DNA of 64,000 nucleotides from Nitrospira sp. (GTDB taxonomy: Bacteria > Nitrospirota > Nitrospiria > Nitrospirales > Nitrospiraceae), in the NCBI GenBank assembly GCA_024760545.1, contig CP060501.1:2455501-2519500 (forward strand). Direction: 5' to 3'. How positions within the stretch are numbered: position 1 is the first letter of the stretch; the number at the start of each line of letters is the position of its first letter. Positions 17,793-27,930 of this stretch are shown here, in pieces. The translations under genes and the position numbers were made by a program. The notes beneath the pieces are model-generated. The model ran no database searches and was not told where the DNA came from. It worked only from the letters and a program-made list of their open reading frames with translations.

Positions 17793-18464
17793 CTAGTCGG
17801 CCTTCAGCATATACCCGCTCCCGCGGATGGTATGGATCAGTTTCTTGGTTCGGCCTCGGTCGATTTTATTCCGGAGATAGTTCACATAGACGTCGATGAC
17901 ATTCGTGAAGGTATCGAAGTCTTGATTCCACACGTGCTCAGAGATCATGGGCCGTGTGAGGACACGGCCGGTATGGCGCATCAGATATTCCAGCAAGGCA
18001 TACTCTTTCAGCGTCAGATCGATGCGTTGTCCGCCCCGGGTCACGTCACGCGTCGCCGGGTTGAGCATCAAGTCGTCGACTTGAAGGATCCCAGGGCTTT
18101 CCGTCGCGCCACGGCGTAACAACGCGCGCACACGCGCCAACAGCTCATCGATGGCGAACGGTTTTGTCAGGTAATCGTCGGCGCCGGCGTCCAGTCCCTT
18201 GACTCTCTGATCGATTTGAGATTGCGCCGAGAGGATCAACACCGGAGTTTGAATCCGTTCTCGGCGGAGGTTCTTCAACACATCCAAACCGGACATGGAC
18301 GGCAACATGACGTCGACGACAAGGAGATCATAGTTGGTCGACAAGGCCATCTCCAACCCTTTGGCTCCGTCCTCGCAGAGGTCGACGGCATAACTTTCTT
18401 CCTCAAGTGCTCGCTTAATAAAACACCCGACTTTGGTTTCGTCTTCTATGACAAGAACCCGCAT
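17793..18464 (-). CDS. OmpR-family response regulator
   Basis: This 223-residue regulator has an N-terminal receiver (MRVLVIEDE start, phosphorylated Asp in LLVVDVMLPS, Thr/Ser and Lys in LILSAQ and YLTKPF) and a C-terminal winged-helix domain (about 125-220, LTLKEYALLEYLMRH, IDVYVNYLRNKID, TIRGSGYML). It is the expected partner of the adjacent kinase. ATG 18464 has GGAG five bases upstream and gives the canonical receiver start; an in-frame GTG at 18470 adds two residues. Likely targets include the downstream htrA gene, by inference from gene order only. Confidence 0.95.
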   Translation of the reverse strand: MRVLVIEDETKVGCFIKRALEEESYAVDLCEDGAKGLEMALSTNYDLLVVDVMLPSMSGLDVLKNLRRERIQTPVLILSAQSQIDQRVKGLDAGADDYLTKPFAIDELLARVRALLRRGATESPGILQVDDLMLNPATRDVTRGGQRIDLTLKEYALLEYLMRHTGRVLTRPMISEHVWNQDFDTFTNVIDVYVNYLRNKIDRGRTKKLIHTIRGSGYMLKAD

Positions 18465-18588
18465 GGTCACTCCAACAAAGGTTGATCCGCGCGATGATTA
18501 TATCAAACCAGAGATCGTGAATCTCGGCGAGAACGAGCGCGCTCAACGTGAAGTCACGTACGAGAAGGCCGATTCGCCGACTAGGCGG

Positions 18589-19233
18589 CTAGGTGGAATC
18601 GCCGGGGAAGGTCTGTTCCAGAGAGGTAATCATGGGCTTGCCGTCGCGAATGTTGAAGACAAGCGTTTCCTCTCCCTCCGTCTTGAATTCTCGATTGGCC
18701 TGTCGAAGTGTCTCCGTCGACTTGAATGAGACTTTCGCGCTGCGTTCATCCGAAGCCAACGAGACCGAAGTATTCGTGCGGGTGAAGTCATTGGCGCTGG
18801 GAAAGGCAAACGCCATGGCCAAAGTCTTCCGATATTCATCCCGCGTCAGCATGGCCATCTGCTGCTGCGGGCCTTGTTTCATATGAATGGTAATGGTGGC
18901 ATCGTGAGTAATGTGGCGCACGACGCCGTCGACATCTTTTCGGCGAATCGCTTCGTCCAGGGCATCGAGAAGAACGTCGATCCCTTCACGAGTCAGACGT
19001 ACATCAGATGGGACGGGCCTCGACGGTGGTCCTGTGAGAACCACACTGGGCTGAGTAGCGGGAAAATGAGGAGCCAAGAAACCGGTCACCAGACCTTGGC
19101 TCTTGAAGACCAGGTATCCGATGACCGCTGTGACCCCTAGAGCGAGGCCTATGACGACAACCTTTCCCGCCGAGAAGCGGGACCGAGGTTCCTTGGCTGT
19201 CGTTTGATCGGAGCCCCGATTCATGGCCGCCAT
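18589..19233 (-). CDS. membrane-anchored protein with NTF2-like domain
   Basis: A 214-residue protein with one membrane segment near the N-terminus (about 23-45, VVVIGLALGVTAVIGYLVF) and a C-terminal domain of about 120 residues that resembles SnoaL/NTF2-like folds (LLDALDEAIRRKDVDGVVRHITHDATI as first helices). The bulk would lie outside the membrane. It lies just upstream of the response regulator on the same strand (gap about 125 bases), so it may be part of the stress operon as a sensor partner or accessory. No enzymatic residues can be assigned. Confidence 0.75.
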   Translation of the reverse strand: MAAMNRGSDQTTAKEPRSRFSAGKVVVIGLALGVTAVIGYLVFKSQGLVTGFLAPHFPATQPSVVLTGPPSRPVPSDVRLTREGIDVLLDALDEAIRRKDVDGVVRHITHDATITIHMKQGPQQQMAMLTRDEYRKTLAMAFAFPSANDFTRTNTSVSLASDERSAKVSFKSTETLRQANREFKTEGEETLVFNIRDGKPMITSLEQTFPGDST

Positions 19234-19529
19234 AGGTCAGCTCTCCGGACTCGAGGTATGAGGCAACAATAGCGTGAATTCCGAGAAAAGCAACGAAAGT
19301 AAGCGCCTGTGCAAGACGTGGAGCCCTCGGAGACCACCGGACGCATCATAGGCCTGCTTCGACCTACCCTCTTCGTCATGCGAACATCCTGTGTAATGAC
19401 CATCGACTCTCCCTCCAAAGCGGGGGTTCCGTCTCTTGGAAAAGAGCTGATGCCATGATAGGCTGCGCGGTCGATACGACAGCCATTGATATCGATCTCG
19501 CAGAACCCAAACAGAGGACAGATGACTCG

Positions 19530-22418
19530 ATGACCACTCAGAATTGGCTCCAACCGAGCGACGATTTTCTCCATCGGCACATTGGTCCCACACAAGCCGA
19601 TATCCAAGAAATGCTGGCCACGTTAGGCCTACAGTCGCTCGATACCTTGTCCGATACGGTGATCCCCTCTGACATTCGGCTCCATCAACCTCTCGACATT
19701 CCTGCCGGCGAAGGGGAACAGGCCGTGCTGGACCGGCTGAAAGATCTCGCGTCACAGAACAAGGTCTATCGGTCGCTTATCGGCATGGGGTACTACGACT
19801 GCGTAACCCCGGGCGTGATTCAACGAAACATTCTAGAAAATCCGGCCTGGTATACGCAATACACTCCGTATCAAGCCGAGATCTCGCAAGGCCGCTTGGA
19901 GGCGCTCGTTAACTTCCAGACCATGGTGACAGACCTGACCGGCCTCCCGCTGGCGAATGCCTCACTGCTGGATGAAGCGACCGCTGCAGCCGAAGCAATG
20001 GCGATGTGCTATGCGATCGCTCGCAACGCTGGTCAGGAGCGAAAAGAGTTTTTCGTCTCGCGAGACTGTCATCCACAGACGTTGGCCGTGTTGCAGACCA
20101 GAGCCGAACCGCTCGGCATCGTCATCCAAACCGGGATCCTTTCGTCCATTGATTGCTCGCGTCCTCAACTGTGCGGCATTCTGTTGCAGTACCCGGCTAC
20201 TGACGGGTATGTGGGTGATTTCAGCACCTTGGTCACGCAGGCGCATGAGGCCGGCGCGCTGGTGGTGGTCGCCACCGATCTTCTCGCCTTGACGTTGCTC
20301 CGCTCACCAGGAGAATTCGGCGCTGATATCGTCGTTGGTTCGACACAACGGTTCGGTGTGCCGATCGGCTTTGGTGGCCCTCACGCCGCATTTCTAGCCA
20401 CCAGGGAAGAGTACAAACGGCAAGTGCCGGGTCGACTCGTCGGCGTCTCAAAAGACGTGACCGGCAAACCAGCCATCAGGCTCTCGCTTCAAACACGGGA
20501 ACAACACATTCGACGGGAGAAAGCCACGAGCAACATCTGTACGGCCCAAGTCTTACTGGCCGTCATGGCCGCGATGTTCGCGGTGTACCACGGGCCGGAC
20601 GGGCTGCGTCGGATTGCCGAGCGCGTACGCGGCCTCTCGCTGCTGCTGGCTGAAGGACTGCGCCGGCTTGGGTTCGAAGTCTCAACGAAAGTCTTCTTCG
20701 ATACGATTCGGGTTCCGGTATCCGAGGCTCAGGCCAACCAGATTGCGGTGAGGGCAGATGAACACGGGATCAATTTCCGACACTATGAGGACGGCTCGAT
20801 CGGCATCTCGCTCGACGAAGTCAGCTCCGGGCAAGAAGTGCGCCACCTTCTGCAGATCTTCGTCGGTCAGGATCAGTTGCCGTTCCGCCTCTCCGACCTC
20901 GCCGCCACTATCGATCTGCGCTATCCCGCTCCGTTGGAGAGAACTAGTAAGTATCTGACGCACGAAGTTTTCCATCGATATCACTCAGAACACGAGATGC
21001 TCCGCTATCTTCATCGTTTGCAATCCAAGGATCTGTCGCTCGTGCACTCGATGATCCCACTGGGATCCTGCACGATGAAGCTGAATGCAACCGCCGAAAT
21101 GCTCCCGGTCACCTGGCCGGAGTTCGCTCGCCTGCACCCATTCGCCCCGGTTGAACAAACTCTTGGCTACCGGACCCTGTTCCGGCAACTCGAAGCCTGG
21201 CTGGCCGAGATCGCCGGATTTGCGGCATTTTCCCTCCAACCGAATGCAGGATCCCAGGGTGAATATTCAGGCCTGATGGTGATTAGGGCTTACCACCGGG
21301 CGACGGGCGCAACACACCGCGACGTGTGCTTGATCCCCGTTTCTGCTCACGGTACGAATCCCGCCAGTGCGGCCATGGTCGGCATGACGGTTGTCGTCGT
21401 CGCCTGCGATCGGCACGGAAACGTGGATGTCGCCGATCTGGAAGCCAAGGCCGCCCAATATCGGGACCGGTTGTCGGCCCTGATGCTCACGTATCCTTCC
21501 ACCCATGGAGTATTTGAGGCGAGCGTGCGGCGTATTTGCCAAATCGTTCACACGCATGGCGGACAGGTCTATATCGATGGGGCCAACATGAATGCCATGG
21601 TCGGCCTCTGCCGTCTGGGCGACATCGGCGCCGATGTCTGCCATCTCAATCTCCATAAGACGTTTTGTATCCCCCATGGAGGCGGAGGTCCTGGCGTGGG
21701 ACCGATCGGAGTGGCGCCGCATCTTGTCCCGTTTCTGCCGGGACACACCGTGGTCAAGATCGGTGGACCGCAAGCCATCGGTCCCGTATCGGCGGCCCCA
21801 TTCGGCAGCCCGAGCATTCTCCCGATTTCCTGGGTATATATTGCCTTGATGGGCCGTGACGGACTCACCAAAGCCACACAGGTGGCCATCCTGAGCGCTA
21901 ACTATATGGCTAAGCGGCTGGAAAAGCATTATTCCATTCTGTACAAGGGAGACTCTGGACTGGTAGCTCATGAGTTCATCCTGGATCTACGCGAATTTAA
22001 GGAAAGCGCCGGTGTCGAGGCGATGGATGTGGCCAAGCGATTGATGGACTATGGTTTCCACGCGCCGACCGTGTCGTTCCCTGTGGCCGGCACCCTCATG
22101 GTCGAACCGACGGAGAGCGAAGCCAAAGGCGAACTCGATCGGCTCTGCGAGGCGCTCGTCCTCATTCGTGCCGAGATTCAAGAGATCGTCGATGGACGAC
22201 AACCGCGCACGAACAATCTGCTGAAGAACGCTCCTCACACCGCTGCGATCGTGACGGCTACAGAATGGAATCGTCCGTATAGCCGCGAACAGGCGGCGTT
22301 TCCGGCTCCATGGCTGAAGCACAGCAAATTCTGGCCTAGCGTGAGCCGTATCGACGAGGCATACGGCGACCGCCACCTTGTTTGTAGTTGTCCGCCAATG
22401 GAAACCTACCAGTCCTAG
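19530..22418 (+). CDS. gcvP: glycine dehydrogenase (decarboxylating), single-chain P protein
   Basis: GcvP is the PLP-dependent decarboxylase of the glycine cleavage system, moving the aminomethyl group onto lipoyl-GcvH. The 962-residue protein is the full-length type with both halves fused, unlike split gcvPA/PB. The N-terminal start [17 protein letters not shown] is characteristic, and the PLP lysine is in [18 protein letters not shown] in the second half. [15 protein letters not shown] and [13 protein letters not shown] are family signatures. I chose ATG 19530, with GAGGA about 13 bases upstream. Neither gcvH, gcvT nor lpd is adjacent, so the system is dispersed; no glycine riboswitch was recognised upstream. 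Confidence 0.96.
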   Translation: MTTQNWLQPSDDFLHRHIGPTQADIQEMLATLGLQSLDTLSDTVIPSDIRLHQPLDIPAGEGEQAVLDRLKDLASQNKVYRSLIGMGYYDCVTPGVIQRNILENPAWYTQYTPYQAEISQGRLEALVNFQTMVTDLTGLPLANASLLDEATAAAEAMAMCYAIARNAGQERKEFFVSRDCHPQTLAVLQTRAEPLGIVIQTGILSSIDCSRPQLCGILLQYPATDGYVGDFSTLVTQAHEAGALVVVATDLLALTLLRSPGEFGADIVVGSTQRFGVPIGFGGPHAAFLATREEYKRQVPGRLVGVSKDVTGKPAIRLSLQTREQHIRREKATSNICTAQVLLAVMAAMFAVYHGPDGLRRIAERVRGLSLLLAEGLRRLGFEVSTKVFFDTIRVPVSEAQANQIAVRADEHGINFRHYEDGSIGISLDEVSSGQEVRHLLQIFVGQDQLPFRLSDLAATIDLRYPAPLERTSKYLTHEVFHRYHSEHEMLRYLHRLQSKDLSLVHSMIPLGSCTMKLNATAEMLPVTWPEFARLHPFAPVEQTLGYRTLFRQLEAWLAEIAGFAAFSLQPNAGSQGEYSGLMVIRAYHRATGATHRDVCLIPVSAHGTNPASAAMVGMTVVVVACDRHGNVDVADLEAKAAQYRDRLSALMLTYPSTHGVFEASVRRICQIVHTHGGQVYIDGANMNAMVGLCRLGDIGADVCHLNLHKTFCIPHGGGGPGVGPIGVAPHLVPFLPGHTVVKIGGPQAIGPVSAAPFGSPSILPISWVYIALMGRDGLTKATQVAILSANYMAKRLEKHYSILYKGDSGLVAHEFILDLREFKESAGVEAMDVAKRLMDYGFHAPTVSFPVAGTLMVEPTESEAKGELDRLCEALVLIRAEIQEIVDGRQPRTNNLLKNAPHTAAIVTATEWNRPYSREQAAFPAPWLKHSKFWPSVSRIDEAYGDRHLVCSCPPMETYQS

Positions 22419-22527
22419 CAGGCGCCTCCCTTATGTTGCGGTCCTCCATGGGTGACGATCGCGCTCCTTGCCTGATTTTCTGAACTCGCAGTACAGTACA
22501 GCTGTCAGCTCTGACCTGGAGGTTCAT

Positions 22528-23847
22528 ATGAGCGACATTGGACGTCGAGGTTTCCTGGTGCGGACGGGATTGGCCTTAGGCGCAGCGGTTCTGGCAAGTG
22601 CGTACGATCGCGCCTTGGCTGATCAACAACCACTCCAGAGCAAGTTTTCGGGCTGGGATGATCTGCGGACGCAGTTTCGCTTGTCTCCCAAGCTCATCCA
22701 TTTGGCGGCGTTCTTTCTGGCGTCTCATCCCACGCCGGTGCGGGAGGCGATCGAACGGCACCGAGCCGGCCTGGATGCCGATCCCATTGGCTACTGGTAC
22801 AAGCATGAGAAGAAGCAGGAGGCCAAGGTTCTGCGGGCTGCAGCCGATTATCTGGGTGTTGAACCCATCGATATCGCGCTGACCGACAGCACGACGATGG
22901 GGCTGGGCCTGCTCTACAGCGGGCTGGCGCTTCGTAAAGGACAGGACATCTTGACGACGACCCACGATCACTACTCGACAGAAACTGCGCTACGCCTTCG
23001 CGCCGAACGCACGGGCGCCGTCGTGCGTCAAATCACTCTCTATCGTTCACTCAAAACCGTATCTCGCGGCGAGATCGTCGATTCCTTGCGAAAAGGTATT
23101 ACCCCAGCCACACGCATTGTGGCCGTTACCTGGGTCCATTCCAGCACGGGACTCAAGCTGCCAATCCACGAAATGGCTGAGGTCATCCAATCCATCAATC
23201 GCTCGAGAGGCGAGCAGGATCGCATCATCTTCTGCGTAGACGGGGTCCATGCCTTGGGGGTTGAGGATTTCCGCCTCCCCGAGCTCGGGTGCGACTTTCT
23301 GATCGCCGGGACTCACAAGTGGATGTTCGGCCCGCGAGGGACCGGGCTCGTCTGGGGGCACCCACAGGCCTGGCCGATTGCCCAGGCCACCATCCCAACT
23401 TTCAATACGCAGGTTTTTGATCTTTGGATGAAGAATGCCTCCTCGAGAGGCCTCCCTCAATCCGTTCACATGACTCCGGGCGGGTTCCACTCGTTCGAAC
23501 ATCGCTGGGCCTTGGATGAAGCCTTTGCGTTTCATCAAGCCATCGGGAAATCCAAAGTGACTCAGCGTATCTATGAACTGAATCAACAGCTGAAACAGGG
23601 CTTGGCGGCCATGCCCCAGGTCACCCTCCACACACCGCTCTCACAGGATCTTTCGGCTGGGATCGTCTGTTTCGAAATAGCGGGAATGACTCCTCGTCAG
23701 ATCGTGGAAAAGTTGCGTCAGCGTAAGATCGTCGGGAGCATGACGCCGTACGCGACGCAATATGCTCGGCTCGCGCCGAGTCTCCTCAACTCACCGGATG
23801 AAATAGAAACTACGTTGGCAGAAATCCGAGGTCTTCGCTCGTCATAG
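22528..23847 (+). CDS. Tat-exported class V aminotransferase-fold PLP enzyme
   Basis: The 439-residue protein starts with a twin-arginine signal (GRRGFLVRTGLALGAAVLASA) and continues as a class V aminotransferase/isopenicillin N epimerase-like fold. The PLP lysine is in AGTHKWMFGPRGTG, with VDGVHALGVEDF holding the cofactor Asp and the partner His. TDSTTMGLGLLYSG forms the phosphate-binding region. A GGAGG six bases before ATG 22528 supports this start over the upstream open frame. A Tat signal implies that the enzyme folds with its cofactor inside and acts in the periplasm. Substrate is unknown. It lies 110 bases after gcvP, same strand. Confidence 0.87.
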   Translation: MSDIGRRGFLVRTGLALGAAVLASAYDRALADQQPLQSKFSGWDDLRTQFRLSPKLIHLAAFFLASHPTPVREAIERHRAGLDADPIGYWYKHEKKQEAKVLRAAADYLGVEPIDIALTDSTTMGLGLLYSGLALRKGQDILTTTHDHYSTETALRLRAERTGAVVRQITLYRSLKTVSRGEIVDSLRKGITPATRIVAVTWVHSSTGLKLPIHEMAEVIQSINRSRGEQDRIIFCVDGVHALGVEDFRLPELGCDFLIAGTHKWMFGPRGTGLVWGHPQAWPIAQATIPTFNTQVFDLWMKNASSRGLPQSVHMTPGGFHSFEHRWALDEAFAFHQAIGKSKVTQRIYELNQQLKQGLAAMPQVTLHTPLSQDLSAGIVCFEIAGMTPRQIVEKLRQRKIVGSMTPYATQYARLAPSLLNSPDEIETTLAEIRGLRSS

Positions 23848-23893
23848 AGATCAGTTCTGCCACGTGCACCAGGATTGCGGTGCCGGATGCTTC

Positions 23894-26149
23894 TCAGCGG
23901 CGGTGATGCGGGAGGCACAGGCTATTGGAACAGTGGGCAACCTTGAGGTCTCCGTGCGTGACATCGTAGTAGCTGATCAGGCCTCGGCCATCGACCCCGA
24001 TAATCATCGACGTGAATCGACCGACATCGCCTTCATTCTGAACGGCAGTGTGGGTTGCCGAACGACACTCAACATCGATGCAATGGGCGACTCTGAGATC
24101 CCCATTGGTCGCATCGTAGTAACTGATCAGACCTCGGCCGTCAGGACCGATGGTCATCGACGTGAATCGACCAATATCACCCTGACTGTGAAGGGTGCTG
24201 ATCTTGGCTGAACCACAGGCAAGGTCGGTACAATGGACAACTTTGAGGTCCCCGTTCGTGGCGTCGTAGTAGCTGATCAAGCCGAATCCATCGGACCCAA
24301 CCACCACGGAGCTATACTGACCGACCTGCCCTGAACTGTCCAAGACACTATGCGTGGCTGAGGCACAGGGGAGATCGTCGCAATGCGCAACCCTGAGGTC
24401 CCCGTTGGTCGCATCATAGTAGCTGATCAGCGCCAGGCCGTCGGCTCCGATGGTGACCGAAGTAAATTGACCGACGTCACCTTTGCTGGCGAGTATGGTG
24501 GCCTTTGCTGAGCTACAGGCAATGTCGGCACAGTGGGCGACCTTGAGGTCCCCGTTCGTGGCGTCGTAGTAGCTGATCAAACCTCGACCATCAACCCCGA
24601 CGGTCATCGACGGAAACTGCCCGACCTGTCCCGTTTCGTCCAACGTGGTTTGAGTCCCTGTAATGCAGGCAAGATCAGCGCAGTGCATGATGATCAGATC
24701 GCCGTTCGTCGCATCGTAGTACGCCACAAAGGGGAGTCCGTCGGTCCCGATCGAGACCGACGTGAACTGACCGATATCGTGCTGGCTTTCAATCGTCGTG
24801 AGCGTGGCCGAGGCACAGGCGAGATCGGCACAGCGAATCACCTTAAGGTTGCCCTTCGTCGCATCATGATAGCTGATAAGCCCCTTTCCATCAGGACCCA
24901 TCACCATCGAAGACGGCGCGCCTACATTGATCGCTCCCCCATCCAGCAAAGTCACGGTCGCAGAGATACATTCTATGTCGCCACAGTGAGCCACTTTCAG
25001 ATCCCCGTTTGTCACGTCGTAGTAGCTGATGAAGGGAAATCCATCGGTGCCGATGGTCACGGAACTGTGTTCTCCGACGTTGCCGATGCTGTCCGGTGTG
25101 GCGATGGTAGCGAAGGTACACGCGACGTCGCCACAGTGGGCCACTTTCAGATCCCCGTTTGTCGCGTCGTAGTAGCTGATCAGGCCGAGGCCATCGGCGC
25201 CGATCGTCGTGGAGGTGTAGAGACCGACATCGCCTTCACTCTCAAGAACGGTGCGCGTTGCGGACGTGCACACCACTTCCTCACAGTGCACGACTTTTAG
25301 ATCGCCATTCGTCGCATCGTAGTAGCCGATGAGCGGCCGACTGTCCATACCGATCGCCACGGAACTGTACTGGCCCACATCGCCGGTTTTATCTGGAGTG
25401 GTCGTGAGCGTGGGTTCCGTACAAGGTAGGTCTGGACAGAGGGCGGATTTCAAGTAGTGGTCGGTCGCGTCATAGTAGCTGATGAGCCCCTGGCCTCCGG
25501 CAATAGCAACCGAGGTGTACAGACCGACATTTTCCTCGGCTTTGAGAAACGTGAGCGTGGTAATCGTAGCCGCCCTACAGGCGACGTCGCTGCAATGCGC
25601 CGCTTTCAGGTCTCCATTCGTGACATCGTAGTAAGTGATAAGGGGGAGTTTGTCGGTACCGATAGTCAGGGAACTGTACTGACCGACATTCCCATTGCGG
25701 TCGAGAGCGGTGAGCGTGGCCGAGGTACAGGCGACATCGGTGCAGTGCGCAACTTTCAAATCCCCGTTCGTGGCGTCATGGTACGTGATGAGGCCCAGGT
25801 CATCGCTTCCGGTGGCGATGGAGGTGTACCGACCGACATCTCCGGTGCGGTCCAGAGAACTGATCGTCGCGGAGGTGCACGTCTGGTTGGAGCAGTGGGC
25901 GACCTTCAGGTCGCCGTTGATGGCATCATAGTAGCTGATGAGAACCAGCCCGTCGGCCCCGATGGTCACGGAGCTGTACTGACCGGCATCGCCCGAGCCA
26001 TCCCGGGTAATAATCGAGAAGCCCGGTCGCTCAAGAGCAGTGTCATCCGCCTCTGCAGAGAGGATCAGGTCCCGTCCCGGCGGAGGCATGATGAAGACGA
26101 GGAGAGCGATCCCCAGTCTTATCGATTTCGTGCCCGATCGGCGCTTCAT
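23894..26149 (-). CDS. exported protein of 14 tandem ~50-residue repeats
   Basis: A 751-residue protein with a signal peptide (KSIRLGIALLVFIMPPP) and then 14 tandem repeats of about 50 residues to the C-terminus. Each repeat has the pattern GDVGxYTSxxIGxDGxxLISYYDATNGDLKVAHC followed by a second Cys five residues later. The aromatic and glycine pattern of short beta strands suggests a beta-propeller; 14 blades would make two seven-bladed or one larger ring. The paired Cys in nearly every repeat could form disulfides in the periplasm or outside the cell. I chose the ATG at 26149; the open frame extends 16 codons further to a TTG. The function is unknown. Confidence 0.85.
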   Translation of the reverse strand: MKRRSGTKSIRLGIALLVFIMPPPGRDLILSAEADDTALERPGFSIITRDGSGDAGQYSSVTIGADGLVLISYYDAINGDLKVAHCSNQTCTSATISSLDRTGDVGRYTSIATGSDDLGLITYHDATNGDLKVAHCTDVACTSATLTALDRNGNVGQYSSLTIGTDKLPLITYYDVTNGDLKAAHCSDVACRAATITTLTFLKAEENVGLYTSVAIAGGQGLISYYDATDHYLKSALCPDLPCTEPTLTTTPDKTGDVGQYSSVAIGMDSRPLIGYYDATNGDLKVVHCEEVVCTSATRTVLESEGDVGLYTSTTIGADGLGLISYYDATNGDLKVAHCGDVACTFATIATPDSIGNVGEHSSVTIGTDGFPFISYYDVTNGDLKVAHCGDIECISATVTLLDGGAINVGAPSSMVMGPDGKGLISYHDATKGNLKVIRCADLACASATLTTIESQHDIGQFTSVSIGTDGLPFVAYYDATNGDLIIMHCADLACITGTQTTLDETGQVGQFPSMTVGVDGRGLISYYDATNGDLKVAHCADIACSSAKATILASKGDVGQFTSVTIGADGLALISYYDATNGDLRVAHCDDLPCASATHSVLDSSGQVGQYSSVVVGSDGFGLISYYDATNGDLKVVHCTDLACGSAKISTLHSQGDIGRFTSMTIGPDGRGLISYYDATNGDLRVAHCIDVECRSATHTAVQNEGDVGRFTSMIIGVDGRGLISYYDVTHGDLKVAHCSNSLCLPHHRR
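23912..26017 (-). repeat. 14 coding tandem repeats, period about 150 bp
   Basis: The DNA encoding the repeat protein is itself repetitive, with a unit close to 150 bp (47-52 codons). The most similar part, encoding SYYDATNGDLKVAHC, recurs almost unchanged. Units vary by small insertions (for example the units near 25.5 kb and 24.9 kb are two codons longer). The conservation of reading frame and of Cys codons shows selection on protein. Confidence 0.85.
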
Positions 26150-26224
26150 GAAGCACCCGTTGGCTATAGTCTGAACCACGGTGGGCGGAAGAGGCAAGAG
26201 GGAGAGTTGCTCGGGAGGATTCTC

Positions 26225-26719
26225 CTAATCACACTTCTTGAACTGACTTTGCAGACAACGCTGCGCGATCTCCTGCGCTTTCTGGATCTGAGGTGGAGTC
26301 ATGTGTGAAGCCATAACGTCTCGGTCCTTCATCAACTCATTTTTTGAACCGCCACTCGACGATGCCGCCGCAACCGTGTACCACATGTGCGCACGAATAT
26401 AGTCCTGTGGAACACCCTCCCCCTTGGCGTACATCTGGGCTAACTGGTTCTGGGCTCCTGCGTGGCCTTGTCCCGCCGCCAGACGGTGCCATTTCAATGC
26501 CGACTGGTAGTTCTGTCCCACACCCAGACCGCTGGCATGCAGCAATCCAAGGTTGTACTGCGCCCGCGCATCTCCTTTCTCTGCCAAAGGGTAAAAGAGT
26601 CCTGCTGCGAGCTTGAACTCTCCACGCTGTAGCGCATCATATGGTTCATCACCGGACAGTGCTGCCGCTGGTGTCGCACCGGCGACGACCAAAATCACCG
26701 CGAGCAGGAAAAGCCTCAT
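26225..26719 (-). CDS. exported Sel1-repeat protein
   Basis: This 164-residue protein has a signal peptide (MRLFLLAVILVVAGATPAAA) and three Sel1-like repeats: AQYNLGLLHASGLGVGQNYQSALKW, AQNQLAQMYAKGEGVPQDYIRAHMW, and a degenerate first unit around PYDALQRGEFKLAAGLF. Sel1 repeats form helical solenoids that bind other proteins, often in envelope or stress signalling. A ribosome-like AAGGTAGG stands upstream of ATG 26719. It lies about 75 bases upstream of the repeat-protein gene on the same strand and may be co-transcribed. Confidence 0.88.
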   Translation of the reverse strand: MRLFLLAVILVVAGATPAAALSGDEPYDALQRGEFKLAAGLFYPLAEKGDARAQYNLGLLHASGLGVGQNYQSALKWHRLAAGQGHAGAQNQLAQMYAKGEGVPQDYIRAHMWYTVAAASSSGGSKNELMKDRDVMASHMTPPQIQKAQEIAQRCLQSQFKKCD

Positions 26720-27225
26720 CGTGCACCTACCTTCGAGCACACTATGAACAACATCAGGCTCTTGAGCCTCCTATTACTCAGTAACAAGACACTCTTCTCT
26801 TCCACTTCTACCTACACCACAGCAGAGTAAGACGAGAGCAAGCCTATTCTTGCGCGAGGCGAAGATGTCACCAAAATGCTGTTCTCGTTACGATGTTCTT
26901 CGTCGGCATCTGCGAAGCGGTTCAACTCTGACGGATAGAAGCCACTGGAGGAACTCATACGCTCACGATCACTGCCCACGGAGCGATAACGAGTCCGCGG
27001 CACGCGCCATGCGAAAGTTGCTGTCAAAGCCTGGATTGAACACTCAAACACTCGCGAGGCGTCAGACCCTGAAGAAGGCGAGGCCTCTATCCCCCTTGTG
27101 TCGCCCTAAGTCATGCCGGCGCAGTTTCGCCAGTATTTAACAGCATTCTTGCGGCAGCGCAAGACAGCTGGAAACGACAGCATAGGTAGCCGCTCGCCAT
27201 GACATGACAGTCATCCGGGTGGTGT
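26720..27225. other. intergenic stretch with a diverged repeat
   Basis: No convincing gene is seen. A plus-strand frame of 96 codons (26850-27140) has no ribosome site and unusual composition. The segment 27123-27190 resembles 30892-30955 (about 70% by eye), sharing GCATTCTTG, GGAAAC and ATAGG in the same order. Confidence 0.4.
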
Positions 27226-27360
27226 TTACGCCTTGGGACGCGGTCTGGTCGTGTGCTGGAAGAGGCATTTGGGACAGGTGTAGTGGACGAACTGGTCGCC
27301 GCCGACCACCCGTTTCTTCATGGGAACGCTGCACCAGGTACAGAGGCGATCAGGTATCAT
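27226..27360 (-). CDS. small zinc-ribbon-like protein
   Basis: A 44-residue protein with two Cys pairs, CTWC and CPKC about 20 residues apart, the pattern of a zinc ribbon. The spacer contains KKRVVGGDQFVHYT. The ATG at 27360 is preceded by AAAGGTGA at a short distance; the frame is open to an ATG at 27414 that lacks a ribosome site. Such small ribbons bind nucleic acid or protein. Composition and motif suggest a real gene despite its size. Confidence 0.6.
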   Translation of the reverse strand: MIPDRLCTWCSVPMKKRVVGGDQFVHYTCPKCLFQHTTRPRPKA

Positions 27361-27419
27361 TGTCACCTTTGGGTGAATTCCATGGACGTCTTGTTCCTGA
27401 GCCTTGAACGACATGGGGA

Positions 27420-27578
27420 TTAGACTGGAGTCGTGAGTGAATCGATGACCCGTAGTGCCTGATCTAGCGCGCCTGCTTGTGCCTCTTCACGGGACGCCAA
27501 GCTCCCGTCAGGGCATCCTTTGTTACCTTTCCATCGTGTTGTGCCGAACTCAATCCAGCGTTCCCTATTGTCGGGCAT
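27420..27578 (-). CDS. small hypothetical protein, paralog of the one at 29216
   Basis: Only the end of a longer open frame is supported. Residues RWIEFGTTRW, then DGSLASREEAQAGALDQAL and VIDSL align without gaps to the protein at 29216-29536 (IIEF, VFRSREEATAAALEEAK, IVDSL), showing shared ancestry. The open frame continues upstream into the response-regulator gene, so the true start must be between 27578 and 27930; I show the nearest ATG. A small domain family with a DG...SREEA..AL motif is known as hypothetical in many bacteria. No function is assigned. Confidence 0.45.
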   Translation of the reverse strand: MPDNRERWIEFGTTRWKGNKGCPDGSLASREEAQAGALDQALRVIDSLTTPV

Positions 27579-27930
27579 TGGCGTGTCCTCCAGTCTCCAC
27601 GCATCCCACAACTCCTTCCCTCCATAGAAGAAGTCTCCGTGATCCTGTAGTGCAGAAGCTATGCCAGTCGCCGCATCGGAGGTATGAAGACGGAAGGGGT
27701 CTAAACGGCCCCTTTGCACGACAGGGCCGAACGATCGGTGTCGGCGATTCAGCAGAAGACGCGTAGCGGCTGTTGCTGGATCATCAGGTCGGTATGTATC
27801 GCTTCTGAGTCTCCACCATAGGATTATGGGCCACATATTTCTTCCAATGGCCGACAGAAAGAGCGTGTCCAAAAAATGTTCTCCGTCCGACCATCCTGCC
27901 ACACTTGACCGTCCTTTTTGAGCCAGCGAA

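Noticed and set aside
19234-19529. Glycine riboswitch upstream of gcvP
   Set aside because: I could not find the conserved paired cores or the tandem architecture by eye; no terminator-like expression platform either.
23912-26017. Regular repeats of about 150 bp as a CRISPR array
   Set aside because: The period is too long and the units encode a continuous protein with codon-level variation; no short identical repeats with unique spacers.
24533-26308. Long plus-strand open frames opposite the repeat protein (24533-25300 and 25457-26308)
   Set aside because: They arise because the tandem coding repeat has no stops in the antisense frame; no ribosome sites, no signal peptide, and the minus-strand frame is continuous through all repeats.
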